From Paenibacillus gyeongsangnamensis (lineage in GTDB: Bacteria > Bacillota > Bacilli > Paenibacillales > NBRC-103111): 64,000 nucleotides of DNA. The translations under genes were made by a program, and so were the position numbers. The DNA is taken from assembly GCF_027533625.1 (NCBI RefSeq), contig NZ_JAQAGZ010000028.1, forward strand, positions 1 to 64,000, given 5' to 3'. Of this stretch, positions 61,379 to 64,000 are shown piece by piece (positions within the stretch are counted from its first letter, which is position 1; every line of letters starts with the position of its first letter). The notes beneath the pieces are model-generated. The model did not search any database. It saw nothing but the letters and a program-made list of their open reading frames with translations, and was not told where the DNA came from.

Positions 61379-62452
61379 TTGACGGCTTCCCGTAAAGAAC
61401 TAAGTCCCGAGCTGCTGAAGGCGCTCCACGAGGGGGGTGTGATTCCCGCACATCCTCTGGCGTTAACCGAATCGAGACAGCTGGATGAGAAGCATCAGAG
61501 AGCGTTGACTCGTTATTATATCGCCTCCGGGGCAGGCGGAATTGCTATCGGCGTACACTCGACCCAGTTCGAGATCCGGGATAAAGAGGTTAATTTGCTG
61601 GAGCCGGTGCTGCGATTAGCTGCGGAGGAAGTGCAGCGGGCGAGGCTGGATCGTCCTTTCATAAAAATTGCCGGACTCTGCGGTCCGACCGAGCAGGCTT
61701 TGGAGGAAGCGGAGCTTGCGGTAAGACTGGGCTACGATATAGGTCTGCTCAGCATGGGGGGACTGCAGGGCTGGGATGAACGGCAAATTCTGGACCGGGT
61801 TCGGTCCGTCGCGGAGATCATTCCGGTATTCGGCTTCTATCTGCAGCCGTCGGTCGGCGGCCGGATCTTCAGCTTCCGGTTCTGGGAGCAGCTTGCGGAC
61901 ATACCCGGCGTGGTTGCGATCAAGATGGCTCCGTTCAACCGGTATCAGACCATCGACGTTGCGCGTGCGGTATGCTATTCGAAGCGGCGCGACGAGATCG
62001 CCTTGTATACCGGGAACGACGATAATATCGTAAATGACCTGCTCACGACCTACCGCTTTGAGGTTCGAGGCAGGACGGTTGAGAAGCGCATAGCCGGCGG
62101 TCTGCTTGGCCATTGGGCCGTATGGACGAAACGGGCGGTGGAGCTGCTGGAGGAAATCAAAGCTGCGCGCGAACGAAGCGAAATCACCCTGGATTGGCTG
62201 ACACAGAATATCGAGGTTACGGATACCAATGCGGCATTCTTTGATCCGGCTAACCATTTTGAAGGCTGCATTCCGGGCATTCACGAGGTGCTTCGCAGAC
62301 AGGGCTTGCTGCAAGGCCGGTGGTGTTTGAATCCCAAGGAAGAGCTGTCCCCGGGCCAAATGGAGGAAATTGACCGGGTGTACCGTGATTACCCCCATCT
62401 GAACGACGATGAATTTGTCAGGAGCCGTTTGAGCGAGTGGCTGTCGGATTAG
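61379..62452 (+). CDS. Dihydrodipicolinate synthase/aldolase-family protein
   Basis: A 357-residue TIM-barrel protein of the DHDPS/N-acetylneuraminate lyase type, about 55 residues longer than standard. It has VIPAHPLALTESRQLDEKHQ, then RYYIASGAGGIAIGVHSTQF (GTG-like loop), and VVAIKMAPFNRYQT with the expected Schiff-base Lys. GNDDNIVNDLLTTYRFEVRG follows in place of the usual GDD/GGxG region. It probably splits or forms a keto acid, acting on the product of the preceding SDR protein. It starts with TTG 61379 (TTG ACG GCT) behind GAGAGGGG. Confidence 0.87.
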   Translation: MTASRKELSPELLKALHEGGVIPAHPLALTESRQLDEKHQRALTRYYIASGAGGIAIGVHSTQFEIRDKEVNLLEPVLRLAAEEVQRARLDRPFIKIAGLCGPTEQALEEAELAVRLGYDIGLLSMGGLQGWDERQILDRVRSVAEIIPVFGFYLQPSVGGRIFSFRFWEQLADIPGVVAIKMAPFNRYQTIDVARAVCYSKRRDEIALYTGNDDNIVNDLLTTYRFEVRGRTVEKRIAGGLLGHWAVWTKRAVELLEEIKAARERSEITLDWLTQNIEVTDTNAAFFDPANHFEGCIPGIHEVLRRQGLLQGRWCLNPKEELSPGQMEEIDRVYRDYPHLNDDEFVRSRLSEWLSD

Positions 62453-62534
62453 GGGTTAGCCTCCGGCCGTTTGATCAGGGACAAGGCTAAAGCAAACGAT
62501 CCTGCGGGATCCCATGTATGGAGGCAAGATAGGA

Positions 62535-63887
62535 ATGTCTGATGCCAGTATGAAAGAAGAAAAAAAGGGAATTGCGATCGGCGTCATCTGCCCGGAAGGG
62601 TTTGAAGAGCCCATGCGTTCCGCACTAAAGCGGTTCCCCTCGTTCGAGCCCGTGCTTCTTGCGTACCGGAATGAAGAGGAAGCCCACGCCATCGCCAAGC
62701 GGCTGATGGAGGAGGCGGAGGTGCTCTTCTTCTCCGGCCCGCTGCCCTATATGCAAGCGGAGAAGCAGCTGAAATTCACGGTTCCCGCACACTATCTGCA
62801 TTTGACCGGTACTGGATTGTACCGGGCTTTATTTTGCCTGGAGCGGCAATCAGGCCTGCAGGCGCTCTCCGTCGATACGCTGACGAATTCCATGGTGACC
62901 CGTGCCTTCAAGGAACTGGGCGTAGAGCAAGGCTCGATCTTCACCTATGACGGACCGGGCGTTTTTTCGCGGGATGACCTGGTGAGCTTTCACCGCCGTC
63001 TTCATGAACAAGGAAGCAGCATGGCTGCACTCACGGGCTTCCGGTCGGTTGCCCAGGAGCTAACGAAACTCGGTATTCCTAACGAATGGGTCGTTCCTAC
63101 GGAGCAGGATATTATCGTAGGCCTCGAGCGGGCCTTGCTGTCCACGGAATCGCGCAAGAATAAGGAGTCCCAAATTGTCCTCGGGATCATCGCGGTAGAC
63201 GATTCGGTCCGGCTGTTCGATAAGATCGGCTCGGAGCATGAGGTTCAGAGGCTGAAGCTCGACATTCACCGGATGGTGCTCGGATATGCGGAGTCGCTGG
63301 ACGGTCATCTCACGGATTTGGGCGGGGACGAGTATTTGTTCATCACCACCCGAGGGGTCTTCGAGAGAGAAACCGGAGGCTACAAATATATCCCTCTCGC
63401 CAGGGAGGCGGAGCGATCGTTCGGTCTCTCCCTCAGCGTAGGCGTCGGGTTCGGATTGTCGGCGAACGAAGCGGGCACGCACGCAAGACAAGCGCTTCGG
63501 CAGGCCCGTGAAGCGGGAGGCAATATCAGTTACATCGTGCGTGAAGACGGCGGCGTGATCGGGCCGCTGGAGATGTCCGAGCCGCTCGAATACAACCTGG
63601 CGCTGCTGGACGCCGATTTCATCAAGAAGGCCGAGCAGTCGGGGATGACGCTGACTTATTTGAGCAAGCTCTCCGCCCGGGTTTCCCGCAAAGGCCAGAC
63701 GGATTATACGGCTCAGGAGCTCGCTGCGATTCTGGGTGTTACGATGAGGACGGTGCATCGGCTGCTGCTGCAGTGGATTGATGCCGGACTAGTGCAAAGC
63801 GTCGGGGAACGGAAGAGCCAGACCAAGGGACGGCCGAAGCAAATTTTTCGTCTTGTCTTCATGGGCGGCGATCTTGGGGCAAAATGA
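62535..63887 (+). CDS. Regulator with PrpR-N-like sensor, GGDEF-like domain and C-terminal HTH
   Basis: A 450-residue protein. The N-terminal part (about 10-200) looks like a two-lobed alpha/beta sensor (AIGVICPEGFEEPMRSALKR; TNSMVTRAFKELGVEQGSIF). The middle (about 213-365) has a nucleotidyl-cyclase-like fold: a degenerate ESQIVLGIIAVDDSVRLFDK, LTDLGGDEYLFITTRG with GGDEY at 263-267, and FGLSLSVGVGFGLSANEAGT. The end has a winged HTH, LAAILGVTMRTVHRLLLQWI then GRPKQIFRL. A DNA-binding protein with a GGDEF-like or GTP-cyclohydrolase-III-like module is unusual; it could sense or make a nucleotide. ATG 62535 has GGAGG (62519-62523); ATG 62514 is the alternative. It probably controls the SDR/aldolase pair just upstream. 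Confidence 0.75.
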   Translation: MSDASMKEEKKGIAIGVICPEGFEEPMRSALKRFPSFEPVLLAYRNEEEAHAIAKRLMEEAEVLFFSGPLPYMQAEKQLKFTVPAHYLHLTGTGLYRALFCLERQSGLQALSVDTLTNSMVTRAFKELGVEQGSIFTYDGPGVFSRDDLVSFHRRLHEQGSSMAALTGFRSVAQELTKLGIPNEWVVPTEQDIIVGLERALLSTESRKNKESQIVLGIIAVDDSVRLFDKIGSEHEVQRLKLDIHRMVLGYAESLDGHLTDLGGDEYLFITTRGVFERETGGYKYIPLAREAERSFGLSLSVGVGFGLSANEAGTHARQALRQAREAGGNISYIVREDGGVIGPLEMSEPLEYNLALLDADFIKKAEQSGMTLTYLSKLSARVSRKGQTDYTAQELAAILGVTMRTVHRLLLQWIDAGLVQSVGERKSQTKGRPKQIFRLVFMGGDLGAK

Positions 63888-63921
63888 CCTTTTCGCTGGG
63901 TCGCAATACATGTTCGATAAA

Positions 63922-63952
63922 ACACGTACTTCTCCTCGGTACGTGTCTTGTT
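63922..63952. terminator. Terminator between two convergent regulators
   Basis: 8-bp stem ACACGTAC (63922-63929) / GTACGTGT (63939-63946) followed by CTTGTT. Confidence 0.6.
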
Positions 63953-64000
63953 ACATAGGAAGCTGCTTGCGGAATTCGCTCGGGGTGATGCCCGAAAATT
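63951..64000 (-). CDS. AraC-family regulator, C-terminal end only
   Basis: The minus strand enters from the right edge and reads SGITPSEFRKQLPM then a stop (63951-63953). The GITPSEFR motif is the conserved end of the AraC/XylS DNA-binding domain. The remainder is outside the window. Confidence 0.75.
   Translation of the reverse strand, partial: FSGITPSEFRKQLPM

Overview
The window looks like a chromosomal segment of an endospore-forming Bacillota of the Paenibacillus type. The grounds are the SD-rich starts, the GerAB-type spore germination permease, YesM-type kinase and LplABC-type sugar transporters, many AraC/LacI/DeoR regulators, catabolite-response (cre) elements and a large carbohydrate catabolic repertoire. 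No rRNA, tRNA or CRISPR array was recognised.

Layout. (1) 1-6.5 kb: the end of an IS3-family element has cut into the first gene of an AT-rich biosynthetic operon. The operon holds a glutamine amidotransferase (broken), two acyl carrier proteins, a ketosynthase, a short ketosynthase-like partner, a ThiF/nitroreductase fusion and a GNAT/acyl-homoserine-lactone-synthase-like acyltransferase. This is the best candidate for an undescribed system. (2) 6.5-11.2 kb: diguanylate cyclase, membrane protein, orphan GerAB, uracil permease. (3) 11.4-15.5 kb: a decayed kinase remnant, then a DeoR regulator divergent from a metallophosphoesterase, an EamA transporter and an alkaline-phosphatase-fold enzyme. 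(4) 15.8-21.6 kb: a scrambled zone. A YesM-type kinase is fused by deletion to a headless ABC permease, followed by an intact permease, a dehydrogenase scrap, a two-component pair, half a CruF-like gene and an internally deleted IS66 transposase. (5) 21.6-23.2 kb: ArsR/MFS pair with twin operators. (6) 23.2-30.0 kb: beta-glucuronide utilisation (AraC, UidA, GPH symporter, frameshifted dehydrogenase, TIM-barrel isomerase). (7) 30-35.4 kb: DUF421 protein, then a tyrosine/homogentisate catabolic operon. (8) 35.7-47.3 kb: two LacI-governed sugar loci, each with an orphan solute-binding lipoprotein and no permease, a 1040-residue glycosidase and a GH4-like enzyme. (9) 47.4-52.6 kb: MBOAT plus SGNH-like O-acylation pair, a phosphotransferase, an FMN-binding glutamate-synthase-like protein. 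(10) 52.8-64 kb: a catabolic regulon with two phytanoyl-CoA-dioxygenase-family enzymes, an LplABC transporter, a TIM-barrel isomerase, AraC, an SDR-fold enzyme, a dihydrodipicolinate-synthase-family enzyme and an unusual GGDEF-like/HTH regulator.

Two themes cut across the regions. First, genes are broken in two ways: real rearrangement scars (IS junction, deletion fusion, gene fragments) and three simple frameshifts, of which two look like loss of one base from a short run and could be decay or assembly error. Second, regulatory DNA is legible: a 21-bp-spaced direct repeat precedes both dioxygenase-linked promoters, a near-identical LacI palindrome recurs, and a ~102-bp structured repeat occurs twice in opposite orientation about 13 kb apart. 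All family calls come from reading motifs in the translated sequence; no database search was run.
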